A DNA stretch of 64,000 nucleotides from Pseudomaricurvus alcaniphilus (GCF_011440395.1 NZ_JAAOIX010000001.1:372001-436000), one strand, 5' to 3'; positions 29,035 through 38,517 are shown, counted from the stretch's first letter. A program made the numbers and translations. Notes: generated by a model from the letters alone, not told the origin.

Positions 29035-30033
29035 TTACGCGCCCAGTCGCACCAGATAACGCCCCTGTGACTGGCCGTTGATCATCAACTCCAGGTAATG
29101 GGGCACCTGAGCCAGGGTGATCTGCTCCGCAATACTTTCCAGCTCAACAGGCCGGTATTGCTCGGCCAACAGATCCCAGGCCGCCTGCTTTTCCGCCAGC
29201 GGCAGCTCGACACTGTCGACCCCCAGCAGATTGACGTTGCGCAAAATAAACGGGAAGACATTGGCTTTAAAGGTCGGTGACGCCGCCAGGCCACAGGCAG
29301 CGACACTGCCACCGTAGCGCAGGGACTTGACCAGGGTAAACATATAATCACCCCCGAGGCAGTCGACCGCATGAGCCCACTGCGGCTTGGCCATAGCCTT
29401 GGAGGCCAATTCGTCGAGACTGGCTCGATCGATCACCTTCTGCGCCCCCAGCCGCGACAACCTGGTGCTGGACTCCAGTTTACCGGTAATCGCTGCGACA
29501 CTGAACCCGAGCTTGCTCAACATGGCAACGACCATGCTGCCCACACCGCCGGTTGCACCGCTCACAGCCACCTCGCCGTCCTCCGGGCGAGCGCCCATGC
29601 GAATTAGCTTGCTGATGCACAGGGCCGCCGTCAAACCGGCAGTACCGTAGATCATTGCCTCCCGCAAAGTCAGGCCCTGAGGACAGGCAATCGCCCACTC
29701 CGAGGGAACCCGAATGTATTCGGCCAGGCCACCGGCCGTGTTCATACCCAGGTCATAGCCCGTAACCACCACCTGCTCGCCCGGCTTAAAGCGGTTACTG
29801 CTGTCGCTGACGACAACACCCGCGGCATCGATACCGGGGGTGTGCGGGTATGTTCTGGTAACGCCCGGATTGCCGTGAGCGGAGAGAGCATCTTTGTAGT
29901 TGAGGGATGAGTATTCCACTTTAATCAACAGGGAGTTATCGGGCAGATCGGCGATCTTGCGGCTGACAATCGCCTGTTGAAAATTACCGGCACCGTTTTC
30001 CGTAACCCACAATGCCTTGAATCCATCACTCAT
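29035..30033 (-). CDS. acuI: YhdH/AcuI-family NADPH quinone oxidoreductase (acrylyl-CoA reductase-like)
   Basis: 332 residues, a zinc-free medium-chain dehydrogenase. The YhdH/YhfP type is shown by SSLNYKDALSAHGNPGVTR near residue 42, the HTPGIDAAGVV motif, GWDLG-like TGYDLGMNTAGGLAEYIRVP, the nucleotide-binding SGATGGVGSMVVAML near 158, and the closing GRYLVRLG. Characterised members reduce acryloyl-CoA to propionyl-CoA with NADPH, protecting against acrylate in marine bacteria that degrade DMSP. No dmd or ddd genes lie nearby, so the physiological role is open. The ATG at 30033 has AAGGAG 8 bases upstream. It is followed by a likely terminator. Confidence 0.85.
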   Translation of the reverse strand: MSDGFKALWVTENGAGNFQQAIVSRKIADLPDNSLLIKVEYSSLNYKDALSAHGNPGVTRTYPHTPGIDAAGVVVSDSSNRFKPGEQVVVTGYDLGMNTAGGLAEYIRVPSEWAIACPQGLTLREAMIYGTAGLTAALCISKLIRMGARPEDGEVAVSGATGGVGSMVVAMLSKLGFSVAAITGKLESSTRLSRLGAQKVIDRASLDELASKAMAKPQWAHAVDCLGGDYMFTLVKSLRYGGSVAACGLAASPTFKANVFPFILRNVNLLGVDSVELPLAEKQAAWDLLAEQYRPVELESIAEQITLAQVPHYLELMINGQSQGRYLVRLGA

Positions 30034-30059
30034 TTTACTGTCTCCTTTAAGCTGCAGTC

Positions 30060-31124
30060 TCAGAAAAAGAAGCGGCTATTGCGCGCCCTGGCCAGCCAGG
30101 TCAGCAACAAACGATCAGCCGCTGCCTCCGCCGCCATACCCAATTTTTCCTGCAAGGTTTTTTTCTGGATAAACTCCACTTCAAATACATCAGCGGTGGT
30201 GGCGCGGGTGTGAATGTACTCATCACTGGTCATCAATTCATCCACCAGGCTTTTTTCCAGGGCGCGCTGACCAAACCAGACATCGCCATTTGCCACCTCC
30301 GCCAGGTCTACAACCGGGCGGTGCGCCGCCACAAATGACTTGAACAATTCGTGGGTATCTTGCAAATCCTCGGCAAACTTTTCCCGCCCCTTTTCGGTAT
30401 TTTCCCCGAACATGGTCAGGGTGCGCTTGTGCTCGCCAGCGGTGATCATTTCAAAATCGATATAATTCTTTTTCAACAGGCGATGGAAATTCGGCAGCTG
30501 CGCAATTACGCCGATCGAGCCCAGCACCGCGAAGGGTGCCGCGAGGATTTTATCGGCCACACAAGCCATCATATAGCCACCGCTGGCCGCCACTTTATCA
30601 ACGCAAATTGTCAGGGGGATTTGTTTCTTCTTGATCCGATCCAGCTGGCTGGCCGCGAGACCATAGCTGTGCACCATGCCACCGCCGCTCTCCAGGCGCA
30701 CTATTACTTCATCGTTGGCGTTAGCCTGGCTGAGGATGCAGCTGATTTCCTCGCGCAGGTTGTCCACCGCCGACGCCTTCAGGTCGCCGTCGAAATTAAG
30801 TACAAAAACCCGGCTTTTGAGCACCGCCTCGGCGGCTTCGTGAGCCTGTTTGAGAGCCTTCTTTTTCGCCTTGGCCTCGGCCTTATGCTGCTTTTCTTCC
30901 TCTTTGCGCTGCAGCTTTAACACCTCAGGCTCCAGAATGGCCTCTTTGAAGGTGTCTTCCACAGACTCAAATTTTTCATTCAGGCGGGTGATCTCAAAAT
31001 GGCCCCGGTCGTGCCCGCGAGCCTTTTGGCTGTAGGAAAACATCACCCCGAGAATAATGACAAAAGTCGCTATGACGGTAATCGACTTCGCCAGGAAAAG
31101 TCCGTATTCGGTTATAAACTCCAA
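30060..31124 (-). CDS. sohB: Inner-membrane serine peptidase SohB
   Basis: 354 residues starting from TTG at 31124, chosen because the N-terminus EFITEYGLFLAKS lines up with E. coli SohB and CGGAG lies about 9 bases upstream. A membrane segment (ITVIATFVIILGVMFSY) is followed by a charged, Lys/Glu-rich coiled coil at 60-100 and an S49 peptidase domain. The catalytic serine is about 181 in VAASGGYMMA and the general-base lysine about 233 in GEHKRTLT. It is a signal-peptide-peptidase-like protease with its active site on the periplasmic side in homologues. It lies between the acuI-like gene and a membrane protein gene, all on the minus strand. Confidence 0.93.
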   Translation of the reverse strand: MEFITEYGLFLAKSITVIATFVIILGVMFSYSQKARGHDRGHFEITRLNEKFESVEDTFKEAILEPEVLKLQRKEEEKQHKAEAKAKKKALKQAHEAAEAVLKSRVFVLNFDGDLKASAVDNLREEISCILSQANANDEVIVRLESGGGMVHSYGLAASQLDRIKKKQIPLTICVDKVAASGGYMMACVADKILAAPFAVLGSIGVIAQLPNFHRLLKKNYIDFEMITAGEHKRTLTMFGENTEKGREKFAEDLQDTHELFKSFVAAHRPVVDLAEVANGDVWFGQRALEKSLVDELMTSDEYIHTRATTADVFEVEFIQKKTLQEKLGMAAEAAADRLLLTWLARARNSRFFF

Positions 31125-31181
31125 GTTGTGCTCCGTACCTCAGTCATGCAGCCGCCGTTGCCAGCGGCCGCAGGTTTATAT

Positions 31182-31838
31182 TTATTGCCAGCGCTGCAGG
31201 GCTTGCCGCGCGGCATCGTTCAAGGGCCTCGACAGCAGCCCCGAGTGGGTCAGGCTGATCTCGTAGAGTGCGCCATCGCTCATCGGTGCGAAAGTCGCAT
31301 TGCCGTAAAGTGCATCCAGCCAGGGAACATAGCGATCGACCCGGTTAAACCAGTCCCAGACATCAACCGCCGAACCGCTGGACTGCAATTCGTACACGGT
31401 GCGATTGGCGCTACGCTCATCTTCAAGGGCATAGTAACGGCCCGCCAACCGGCCGAGGCGATAACCCGGCTTGATTCCCAGCCTGGCCAGGCCGGAGTGC
31501 CATTTCAGTATGCGGGCGTCCAGTTGCCACTGGTCACCACGCAGCTCAAACTCCTGCTCGCCACCAGAGGTGGCAACGTTCACCACCCCCAAATAGTGCT
31601 TTTCTCCCAGCCGCTTGAAACTGATAGTCGCCAAGGGGGTATCCGCCATTAACTCTTCGTAGCTGAGGATATCCCAGGCGGCAAAAGCAAACACCAGCGC
31701 GACAACAGCCAACACCAGGCCCAGCATGCCTTTCAACCAGCCCAGCAACCAGCCGCGACGCAACAGCAGCCTTAACGCCAACAGTAATAACAATAATCCT
31801 GCGATTGCGGTAGTGGTCGCTATGGCCTCGTAGAGCAT
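31182..31838 (-). CDS. Conserved membrane protein beside nudC
   Basis: 218 residues. Two N-terminal hydrophobic segments (IATTTAIAGLLLLLLALRLL, then GMLGLVLAVVALVFAFAAW) flank a basic loop, and the remainder is a soluble, probably periplasmic domain with YLGVVNVATSG, WQLDARILKWHSGLARLG, GYRLGRLAGRYYALEDE and VDVWDWFNRVDRY. I recall a similar gene next to nudC in P. aeruginosa, often carrying a loose efflux-pump name that the sequence does not support: there is no transporter core. It begins 9 bases after the nudC stop, so cotranscription with nudC is likely. The function is unknown. Confidence 0.75.
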   Translation of the reverse strand: MLYEAIATTTAIAGLLLLLLALRLLLRRGWLLGWLKGMLGLVLAVVALVFAFAAWDILSYEELMADTPLATISFKRLGEKHYLGVVNVATSGGEQEFELRGDQWQLDARILKWHSGLARLGIKPGYRLGRLAGRYYALEDERSANRTVYELQSSGSAVDVWDWFNRVDRYVPWLDALYGNATFAPMSDGALYEISLTHSGLLSRPLNDAARQALQRWQ

Positions 31839-31847
31839 ACCCGGGTC

Positions 31848-32663
31848 TCACCCAATGTTGTTATGTTGTGCCACAAAGTGTCTTATCAACTGCCCGGCGA
31901 GAGACGTTTCCGGCGGCACCTGAGGCAGTTCATCGTAGCGAAACCAGTCGGCCTCGACGATCTCTTCACCATCAACCTCGATGTCGCCGCCGGCATAGGC
32001 GGCATGAAACCCGATCATTAGCTGACTGGGAAAGGGCCAGGACTGGCTGCCAAAGTACTTTAACTGGCCAACTTCGATCCCCACCTCTTCCATCACCTCC
32101 CGTTGCAACGCCCCTTCTATGGTTTCTCCGGCCTCAATAAACCCGGCCAGGGCGCTGAAGAATGGTCCGGCAAAATTGGCGTTGCGAGCCAGCAAGCAGT
32201 GGTCGCCACGGGTGATCAGCACGATAACACAGGGGGATAAACGAGGGTAAAAAAACAGGTCACAAGCGTCACAGTGGCTGGCCATTTCCCGGCGGTGGGA
32301 CACGGTTTTTGCGCCACAACGGCCACAAAAGCGGTGATCCAGCTTCCACTGGATAACCTGCAGGGCCCTGGCAGCCATCTGGTAATGGGCTTCATCCAGC
32401 AGCGCCATCAGGCGACGCAAATCAATCCAGTGGTGGCCGTAGACATCGGGCCGGTCATCGATCAGCACCACGAAACAGTCCGCCCCACGGTAGCGACCGA
32501 TGCAGTACTGGGGCGCTTGCAGCTGGGGGTTACTGAAGCGCCAGGTCGACTCCTCCAGCGGCGCCCAGGACGACTGATCCGGGGCCAGGATCTGCCCCTG
32601 TGAAACTGCAATAAAACAGCTGTCCCCAGCCTCTGACAGCGGTTTGTGATCGGGAATAAACAT
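31848..32663 (-). CDS. nudC: NAD(+)/NADH diphosphatase (RNA decapping) NudC
   Basis: 271 residues from the ATG at 32663, preferred over a GTG 9 bases earlier because AGGTGG stands directly upstream. It cleaves NADH or NAD to the mononucleotides and removes the NAD cap from RNA. The zinc ribbon is FCGRCGAK and HCDACDLFF. The Nudix box is GFIEAGETIEGALQREVMEE followed by VG, with all the metal-binding glutamates. The NudC specificity motif appears as SQSWPFPSQLM, with serine at the usual proline. The gene is followed closely by the membrane protein gene and preceded by fimL, an order I recall from P. aeruginosa. Confidence 0.93.
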   Translation of the reverse strand: MFIPDHKPLSEAGDSCFIAVSQGQILAPDQSSWAPLEESTWRFSNPQLQAPQYCIGRYRGADCFVVLIDDRPDVYGHHWIDLRRLMALLDEAHYQMAARALQVIQWKLDHRFCGRCGAKTVSHRREMASHCDACDLFFYPRLSPCVIVLITRGDHCLLARNANFAGPFFSALAGFIEAGETIEGALQREVMEEVGIEVGQLKYFGSQSWPFPSQLMIGFHAAYAGGDIEVDGEEIVEADWFRYDELPQVPPETSLAGQLIRHFVAQHNNIG

Positions 32664-32690
32664 ACTTGCCACCTGCAGCGGAAATCTTGC

Positions 32691-34406
32691 CTAGCGCATC
32701 CGCACCCGGTGCCCTAATACCTGCAAGCTCTCTTCGGCAATGGACAGCACAGAATCGTCAGTATTCTTATCGTACCTTACCGACTCCATATAGTACTCGA
32801 GACCAATAATTGCGTCGGCAAAGGTTTCCAGCAATTGTTGCAGGGCGATGGGCTGTTTACTTGCCAGCAGGGTTTGCTCGACAAACTCGATACAACTCTG
32901 CACCACCGCTGCGGCCTTCACCAGGTTCAGTACGATCAGCCCGCCGCGCACCCCGTTGAGTGTGGCGGCAACATTCTTGACGTGACCGTGGTCATAGTTG
33001 GATTCAGCAAATGCATTCAAACCGCGCTTCACCAGTGACAGCCCTGCTTCCGCCTCCTGTATAACCAGCATTTCAGCTTCTGCCAACTGCGAGGACGCAA
33101 TCACTTCTCGCTGCGCCAAACTGTTGATCTGCACCAGTTTCTCACTGGTCAAATTCAAAGACTCGAGGCCGGACAAGGTGCTCTCCACAAACAGCAGCGC
33201 ATCCGCCACCGAGATCATCTCCGCCGCATCACATTGCTCACCTGAATCTCGCCAGCCCTCAATTTTCCGGATCGCCTCTTTCAGTGACCCGCTGGCAGAG
33301 ACCAGGCCAACCACGCTGAGAATATCTGCCACCTTGCTGATACTGCCAATCAGGTCCTGGTACTCGTCGACGGCTACCAGACGGGTTTCCGCAACGTACT
33401 CCAGCACTTCCTTGACAGTGCGCAGCTCATCCTTGATAACCGCAGCCACCGAAGCCACGGTATTGACGCTGGGCCCGCGCAGGATTTCCCGCTCGTTGCG
33501 CAAGTCGTGGTCGTTGTAGCCCAGCGGGGCTATAGCAAAGGTGGAAATAATGGCCTCCGCCTTGGCAGAAGGCTTGTGGGCCAGCGCGAGAATAAACAGC
33601 AATTGCTTGAGAATCGCCGCCGGCGCCTCCTCGTCCAGGCAATCCAGGCCCTTGGCCTGCAGCTTCTTGATTTCGCGGTCGACGGCGGTCAACAACATCT
33701 TGCGGGACTTGTTGATCTCCATATTATTGGTGCGCAATACTTCCAGCGCCGCCCCCGCCACTGCCCATAGCACCGACCCCGGGCGCGCGCCCGCAATAAT
33801 CTCCAGCCGCTCCATGGCTCTCTGCATAATACCAAGAGCACTGCGAACCTGCTTGCCCTGGAGCAAATTCAACAAACCCACCTGGTACATATGCCGCAAT
33901 CGTCGCGCCAGCGAATCCAGATCTTCGATGACAAGGGCGCTGCCCCTGGCTCGCGGCGTATAGGAGACGTCGAGATTGACTTCGAAAAACTGCGATTCAG
34001 CGATCGGCGGTCGCCGGCCGAGCTGCCGCAATTCATTGATATAACCCACCAGTAACACCGGCATGCCACGCCGTGCCTGCTGGGTATACTCGAGGTAACG
34101 GGGCAAGACAAAGAAGGCATTGGTTAAATGGCTGAGAGGTTCTTCTTCAATCACTCCATTGGTTGCCTCGATGCCCTCGACCGCGGCCAGCATCTCGTCG
34201 GCCAGCATTTTCGCGCCATACAGCTGAATAAGACTGAAAGTGCCACTGATCTGGCGTATATCCGCCATGCAACCCTGCAGCAGGTCGGCGCGCTGGGGCA
34301 TCGCCACAAACTGCTCCAGCTTGTTGGCCGCCTGCTCGATGGTTGCTACCAGCTCGTCACCGACAATATTCAGGGATGAAAGATTCACTTTGTCACTTGG
34401 AGACAC
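32691..34406 (-). CDS. fimL: FimL-like protein, homologous to the ChpA N-terminus
   Basis: 571 residues from a GTG at 34406 with AAGGA about 9 bases upstream. The N-terminal module (KLEQFVAMPQRADLLQGCM, then IRQISGTFSLIQLYGAKMLADEM) resembles the first Hpt-like domain of the type IV pilus kinase ChpA/PilL. The phospho-accepting pattern HxxKG is replaced by RQISG, so it cannot act as a phosphotransfer domain there. The rest is helical, with further degenerate Hpt-like modules. In P. aeruginosa FimL is a scaffold that links the Chp system and polar proteins to cAMP production and twitching. Its position beside nudC supports the name. No pil or chp genes lie in this window. Confidence 0.82.
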   Translation of the reverse strand: MSPSDKVNLSSLNIVGDELVATIEQAANKLEQFVAMPQRADLLQGCMADIRQISGTFSLIQLYGAKMLADEMLAAVEGIEATNGVIEEEPLSHLTNAFFVLPRYLEYTQQARRGMPVLLVGYINELRQLGRRPPIAESQFFEVNLDVSYTPRARGSALVIEDLDSLARRLRHMYQVGLLNLLQGKQVRSALGIMQRAMERLEIIAGARPGSVLWAVAGAALEVLRTNNMEINKSRKMLLTAVDREIKKLQAKGLDCLDEEAPAAILKQLLFILALAHKPSAKAEAIISTFAIAPLGYNDHDLRNEREILRGPSVNTVASVAAVIKDELRTVKEVLEYVAETRLVAVDEYQDLIGSISKVADILSVVGLVSASGSLKEAIRKIEGWRDSGEQCDAAEMISVADALLFVESTLSGLESLNLTSEKLVQINSLAQREVIASSQLAEAEMLVIQEAEAGLSLVKRGLNAFAESNYDHGHVKNVAATLNGVRGGLIVLNLVKAAAVVQSCIEFVEQTLLASKQPIALQQLLETFADAIIGLEYYMESVRYDKNTDDSVLSIAEESLQVLGHRVRMR

Positions 34407-34730
34407 TTACTTTTCCTTAGGTTACCTTGCTTGGGCGGGTCACAACAGGCGCCTGCAACGGCCCCCGTTGGCGGCAAAATTGCCATGCAATATACAATTG
34501 CAACGGGCCCTGTGACCAATAGTTTTCCACACCGACCTCAAGCCTCGATTAAATTTTGGACAGTCGGTACTCTTTTACAGCAATCCACTCTTCAATATAG
34601 CCTGTGTCGCGGGCCGAGGGGCGACAATCTGCCGCCAGACCAGGATATTGTAGCCAGATCTTATTGAAATACTTGATATTTCTTTGGTTCGTGCCATGTT
34701 CAATAGTATGATTACCGCCTGCAGCCGGGC
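34407..34730. other. Divergent intergenic region between fimL and nhaB
   Basis: No gene is seen in these bases; the whole gap is 446 bases. It must hold promoters for both genes. An imperfect palindrome with ends GGGTCACA and TGTGACC lies at about 34438-34517. The last part forms the nhaB leader, listed separately. Confidence 0.5.
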
Positions 34731-34778
34731 GCGACATTGTGCTCCCGCTCATTCTGGCGACGTTGCTTTCAATGTCGC
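34731..34778 (+). promoter_or_regulatory. Candidate competing stem-loops in the nhaB leader
   Basis: CAATGTCGC (34770-34778) can pair perfectly with GCGACATTG (34731-34739) or, with one G-U pair and a CTTT tetraloop, with GCGACGTTG (34757-34765). The two pairings exclude each other. The short stem is followed by TTTAAT, a weak U-tract. This resembles an attenuator 75 bases before the nhaB start codon; it is a suggestion only. Confidence 0.3.
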
Positions 34779-34852
34779 TTTAATAGACAAAATAATCAAT
34801 TTAATCCGCAGCAGACATCGTCAACCCGCGCTTGGCGTTTTAAGGGACATAT

Positions 34853-36358
34853 ATGGATCAATCAATTCCAAAGTCATTTCTAAAGAATTTTCTCGGCCAG
34901 GCGCCTGATTGGTACAAGCAGTCTATCCTGGCCTTCCTGGTACTTAACCCGATCCTGCTCCACACCGTAGGACCCTTTATTACCGGCTGGGTGCTGCTCG
35001 GCGAATTCATTTTCACCCTGGCGATGGCGCTCAAGTGCTATCCACTGCAACCGGGTGGTTTGCTGGCCCTGGAGGCAGCCCTGCTGGGCATGACCAGCAC
35101 CGACACCATCTATCATGAGGTCGAAGGCAACCTGGAAGTCATCTTGCTGCTGGTCTTTATGGTGGCAGGTATCTACTTTATGAAGAACCTGCTGCTGTTC
35201 CTGTTCACCAAGATCCTGCTGGGAGTGCGCTCAAAAATCGCCCTGTCACTCTTCTTTAGCCTGGTGGCGGCAATCCTCTCCGCATTTCTCGACGCCCTGA
35301 CAGTGACCGCTGTACTGATCGCCGTGTCGGTGGGCTTTTACAGCGTCTACCACAAGGTGGCATCGGGTAAAAAGATTCACCACGACACCCACGACCACTC
35401 CAGCGACGAAGAGGTTCTCACCTACCATCGCGAAGACCTGGACTCGTTTCGCGCCTTCCTCCGCAGCCTGGTGATGCACGGCGCGGTGGGCACCGCTTTG
35501 GGTGGCGTCTGCACCCTGGTGGGCGAACCCCAGAACCTGTTGATTGCCCAGCGCGCCGGCTGGGATTTCGTCGAGTTTTTCCTCGTTATGGCGCCCATTA
35601 CCATGCCGGTACTGGTGTCGGGCATCATTACTTGTGTGCTTTTGGAAAAGACTAAAATCCTGGGTTACGGGGAGGAACTGCCGCAAAATGTCCGCACCAT
35701 CCTCGAAGATTTCGCCAAGGCCCAGGACGCCAAACGCAATCGCCGCGACACCATACAACTGGTTGTACAGGGCATAGTGGCCGTGCTTTTGGTGTTATCG
35801 CTGGCTTTCCATGTGGCCGAAGTTGGCCTGATAGGCCTGATGGTGATCATTCTGCTGACCGCCTTTAACGGTATTATCGAAGAGCACCAGATCGGCCATG
35901 CCTTTGAAGAGGCACTGCCTTTTACCGCACTGCTGGTAGTATTCTTTGCCGTGGTCGCCGTGATTCACGACCAGCACCTGTTCAGCCCGATCATTGACGC
36001 CGTACTGGCAATGGATATCGCCGTGCAGCCGGCGATGTTTTTCCTCGCCAACGGGATTCTCTCCATGATCAGCGACAACGTCTTTGTGGCAACCGTTTAC
36101 ATCAACGAGGTCAAGGCCGCCTACGATGCCGGCACCATCAGCCTCGAGCACTTTCACCACCTGGCTATCGCGATCAACACCGGTACCAATCTGCCCAGTG
36201 TCGCCACTCCTAATGGTCAGGCTGCATTCCTGTTCCTGTTGACCTCCGCGCTGGCGCCCCTGATCCGGCTCTCCTATGGCCGCATGGTGATTATGGCCCT
36301 GCCCTACACCATCGTATTGGGCACTGTCGGCCTGGCGCTGGTAAGCTACATGCTCTAA
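34853..36358 (+). CDS. nhaB: Na+/H+ antiporter NhaB
   Basis: 501 residues with about a dozen hydrophobic segments. The NhaB family is shown by [16 protein letters not shown] at the start, [19 protein letters not shown], the charged membrane motif [39 protein letters not shown], and [19 protein letters not shown] near the end. It exchanges sodium for protons across the inner membrane and serves sodium and pH homeostasis, in keeping with a marine organism. The ATG at 34853 has AAGGGA about 7 bases upstream. The His/Asp-rich loop near 180-195 is a normal cytoplasmic region. The gene is convergent with dnaQ, 43 bases away. Confidence 0.96.
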   Translation: MDQSIPKSFLKNFLGQAPDWYKQSILAFLVLNPILLHTVGPFITGWVLLGEFIFTLAMALKCYPLQPGGLLALEAALLGMTSTDTIYHEVEGNLEVILLLVFMVAGIYFMKNLLLFLFTKILLGVRSKIALSLFFSLVAAILSAFLDALTVTAVLIAVSVGFYSVYHKVASGKKIHHDTHDHSSDEEVLTYHREDLDSFRAFLRSLVMHGAVGTALGGVCTLVGEPQNLLIAQRAGWDFVEFFLVMAPITMPVLVSGIITCVLLEKTKILGYGEELPQNVRTILEDFAKAQDAKRNRRDTIQLVVQGIVAVLLVLSLAFHVAEVGLIGLMVIILLTAFNGIIEEHQIGHAFEEALPFTALLVVFFAVVAVIHDQHLFSPIIDAVLAMDIAVQPAMFFLANGILSMISDNVFVATVYINEVKAAYDAGTISLEHFHHLAIAINTGTNLPSVATPNGQAAFLFLLTSALAPLIRLSYGRMVIMALPYTIVLGTVGLALVSYML

Positions 36359-36401
36359 CGCCGATGGCGCCCTGAGCCGGTTAACATCTTTACCTGGCGC
36401 C

Positions 36402-37103
36402 TCAACGGCGCCAGATGCACCCCTCCCCCAACTGGTCCAGCTTGGCTTCATGGGCCGCCAACTCCTCCGTATTGGCCCGGATTACCGGCAACGGCCTGCG
36501 CCCCGTCGCCAGGCGTCGTATGCCGCTCACCTGATTGCCAGAGGCATCGCTCGAGCCCGATTCCGCCCCGAGCAGCAAGTTGGTCTGGCCACCGGTCATA
36601 AACAGGTAGACATCGGCCAAAATCTCGGCGTCCAACAGTGCACCGTGCAGGTCCCGCTGTGAATTATCCACACCGTAGCGCTTGCACAGCGCATCAAGGT
36701 TGTTCTTTTGCCCGGGGTGCTTTTGCCGCGCCATTACCAGGGTATCAACAATCGAACAGTACTCTTGCACCGGTGCCAGAGCCGGCTTGAGCCGGGCAAA
36801 CTCATGGTTGATAAAGCCCACATCAAAGGGGGCGTTGTGAATCACCAGTTCCGCGCCCTTGATAAACTCGAGAAAGTCCGCGGCTATCCGGGTAAATACC
36901 GGCTTGTCGGCCAAAAATTCGTTGGTGATTCCGTGTACTTCGATGGCCCCTTCATCGATGTCCCGCTGTGGCTGGATATACTGGTGGTAATGACGCCCGG
37001 TCAAACGCCGATTGACCAACTCCACACAGCCAATTTCGATAATTCTGTGGCCCTGGGAGGGCTCCAGCCCGGTGGTCTCCGTATCCAGAACAATTTGTCT
37101 CAT
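36402..37103 (-). CDS. dnaQ: DNA polymerase III epsilon subunit (3'-5' exonuclease)
   Basis: 233 residues. The DEDDh exonuclease sites are all present: Exo I in VLDTETTGLEP, Exo II in LVIHNAPFDVGFINHEF, and Exo III with histidine in DLHGALLDAEILADVYL. EVHGITNEFL and KNNLDALCKRYGVDNSQR are typical epsilon stretches. It proofreads in the replicative polymerase core. The C-terminal tail (about 180-233) is less conserved and should contact the alpha subunit. It lies downstream of rnhA on the same strand; the two genes are separated by a tandem repeat rather than arranged divergently as in E. coli. Confidence 0.95.
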   Translation of the reverse strand: MRQIVLDTETTGLEPSQGHRIIEIGCVELVNRRLTGRHYHQYIQPQRDIDEGAIEVHGITNEFLADKPVFTRIAADFLEFIKGAELVIHNAPFDVGFINHEFARLKPALAPVQEYCSIVDTLVMARQKHPGQKNNLDALCKRYGVDNSQRDLHGALLDAEILADVYLFMTGGQTNLLLGAESGSSDASGNQVSGIRRLATGRRPLPVIRANTEELAAHEAKLDQLGEGCIWRR

Positions 37104-37108
37104 AGTGC

Positions 37109-37194
37109 CTGCCTCATACTTCCTACTTGCCTCATACTACTTGCCTCATACTACTTGCCTCATACTACCTGCCTCATACTAACTGCCTCATATT
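37109..37194. repeat. 14-bp tandem array upstream of dnaQ
   Basis: About six copies of TTGCCTCATACTAC or close variants: 37109-37122, 37127-37140, 37141-37154, 37155-37168, 37169-37182 and a partial at 37183-37194. A 4-base insert follows the first. Three consecutive units are identical. It fills most of the 138-base gap between rnhA and dnaQ and starts 6 bases before the dnaQ start codon, so it lies in the dnaQ leader. It has no spacers and is not a CRISPR array. Confidence 0.92.
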
Positions 37195-37241
37195 TTCCGC
37201 CTTGCAATTATGGTCTATTAGCCATTGCGGCACTGGCCCGA

Positions 37242-37673
37242 TCACAACTGCTCAATGCCCCGGTTCGCCAGGGCGTCGGCGATTTCGTTCTCCCGATGGC
37301 CAGAGTGCCCTTTGACCCAATGCCACTCCACCTCGTGGCGACTTACCTGCTGGTCCAGCTCGCGCCACAAGTCCTCATTCTTTACCGGTTTGCGGGCCGA
37401 TGTTTTCCAGCCGTTTTTCTTCCAGCCGTGTAACCACTGGGTAATCCCCTTGCGCACATACTGGGAATCTGTGGTCAGGATAACCCGACAGGGCTTTTTG
37501 AGTGCCGCCAGCCCGTTAATTGCCGCCAACAGCTCCATTCTATTGTTGGTGGTGTTCAACTCACCGCCGCAAAGTGTTTTCTCGGCCTTGCCGTAACGCA
37601 GCAACGCACCCCAGCCCCCCGGGCCCGGATTGCCTTTACAGGCGCCATCGGTAAATAATTCAACGCTTTTCAA
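37242..37673 (-). CDS. rnhA: Ribonuclease HI
   Basis: 143 residues if started at TTG 37673, which gives [17 protein letters not shown], aligned with the usual MxxVEIFTDG start of the family; longer frames also lack an ATG. It cuts the RNA of RNA-DNA hybrids. The catalytic set is complete: Asp in [16 protein letters not shown], Glu in [10 protein letters not shown], Asp in [12 protein letters not shown], and the last Asp with its histidine in [17 protein letters not shown]. The substrate-handle loop [21 protein letters not shown] is present. The start overlaps the methyltransferase gene by 14 bases, so translation is probably coupled. Confidence 0.94.
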   Translation of the reverse strand: MKSVELFTDGACKGNPGPGGWGALLRYGKAEKTLCGGELNTTNNRMELLAAINGLAALKKPCRVILTTDSQYVRKGITQWLHGWKKNGWKTSARKPVKNEDLWRELDQQVSRHEVEWHWVKGHSGHRENEIADALANRGIEQL

Positions 37674-38517
37674 TGCTTGTCTCTGCCTTTTTATGTTTAT
37701 GCAGAGAGTTTTGACCAACTACCTGGGGCAAACGTGGAGCCGGATCTCCCATCAGGCCGACTACCGGCTTGAAGTTGCCCCACAGCGGCTTGATCGGCCG
37801 CAGTACGACCCGATCCTTGCGCGCCACCAATATGTAGTAGCCGCCAAAAGGAAGCTTCATCTTCTGGCACAACCGCTCCCAGAACTTCATGCCGGCGAGG
37901 ATCTTTTCATGATTGACCGGCGGCCGAAAAAATCCGCGCTGCAGGGCAACCGGCTCGCAGTCGAGCACGTTGAGCCAGTCGGCAATGCGCCAGGCCCCCA
38001 GCGAGTGGCGGCGCCAGAAACTGTTGCGGCTAAACCACTGAAAAATAAAGCGCCATACACCCTGTAAACTCAATGGGTTAAATCCGACAATAATCAGGTG
38101 ACCGCGTGGTATGACAATTCGGTTGGCTTCGCGCAACACCTGGTGCGGGTTGACGGCGAAATCCAGAACGTGGTGCAACAACACCACGTCAATTGAATCA
38201 TCTTCCAGCGGCAAGCGCTCCAATTCAGAGAGCGCCTGGGCGCCATGGGCGCTCTCGGGACACAACTTGAAACAATGATTGATGCGACTGCCGCAGGCGA
38301 ACGATTCACTGGCCACACTGCTCAGCTCCAGCAGATGGTAACCAAAAAGGTCACTGAGCAGCGCTGCTACCTGTGCCTTTTGCTCGTCGATGATCGCTCT
38401 TGCCAATGGCGTCTGGCGCCATAAGTCAAGCCCCTCCAGTGTCTGCGAATAGGACTGGGGGCGGCGCCGTAACCGGGCCCAATTGACCAGACCGTTTAGC
38501 TTTTTCAGGATTTGCAT
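37660..38517 (-). CDS. Class I SAM-dependent methyltransferase
   Basis: 285 residues. The SAM-binding region is divergent at motif I ([16 protein letters not shown]), but the acidic motif and later motifs are clear: [20 protein letters not shown], then [26 protein letters not shown], as in Methyltransf_11 proteins. It resembles the YafS-type methyltransferase that sits between gloB and rnhA in E. coli and Pseudomonas. The substrate is unknown. The C-terminal 50 residues are basic. It is divergent from gloB across a 130-base gap and overlaps rnhA. Confidence 0.83.
   Translation of the reverse strand: MQILKKLNGLVNWARLRRRPQSYSQTLEGLDLWRQTPLARAIIDEQKAQVAALLSDLFGYHLLELSSVASESFACGSRINHCFKLCPESAHGAQALSELERLPLEDDSIDVVLLHHVLDFAVNPHQVLREANRIVIPRGHLIIVGFNPLSLQGVWRFIFQWFSRNSFWRRHSLGAWRIADWLNVLDCEPVALQRGFFRPPVNHEKILAGMKFWERLCQKMKLPFGGYYILVARKDRVVLRPIKPLWGNFKPVVGLMGDPAPRLPQVVGQNSLHKHKKAETSIEKR

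Noticed and set aside
37109-37194. Possible CRISPR array
   Set aside because: The units are directly abutting 14-mers without spacers, and no cas gene is present anywhere in the window.
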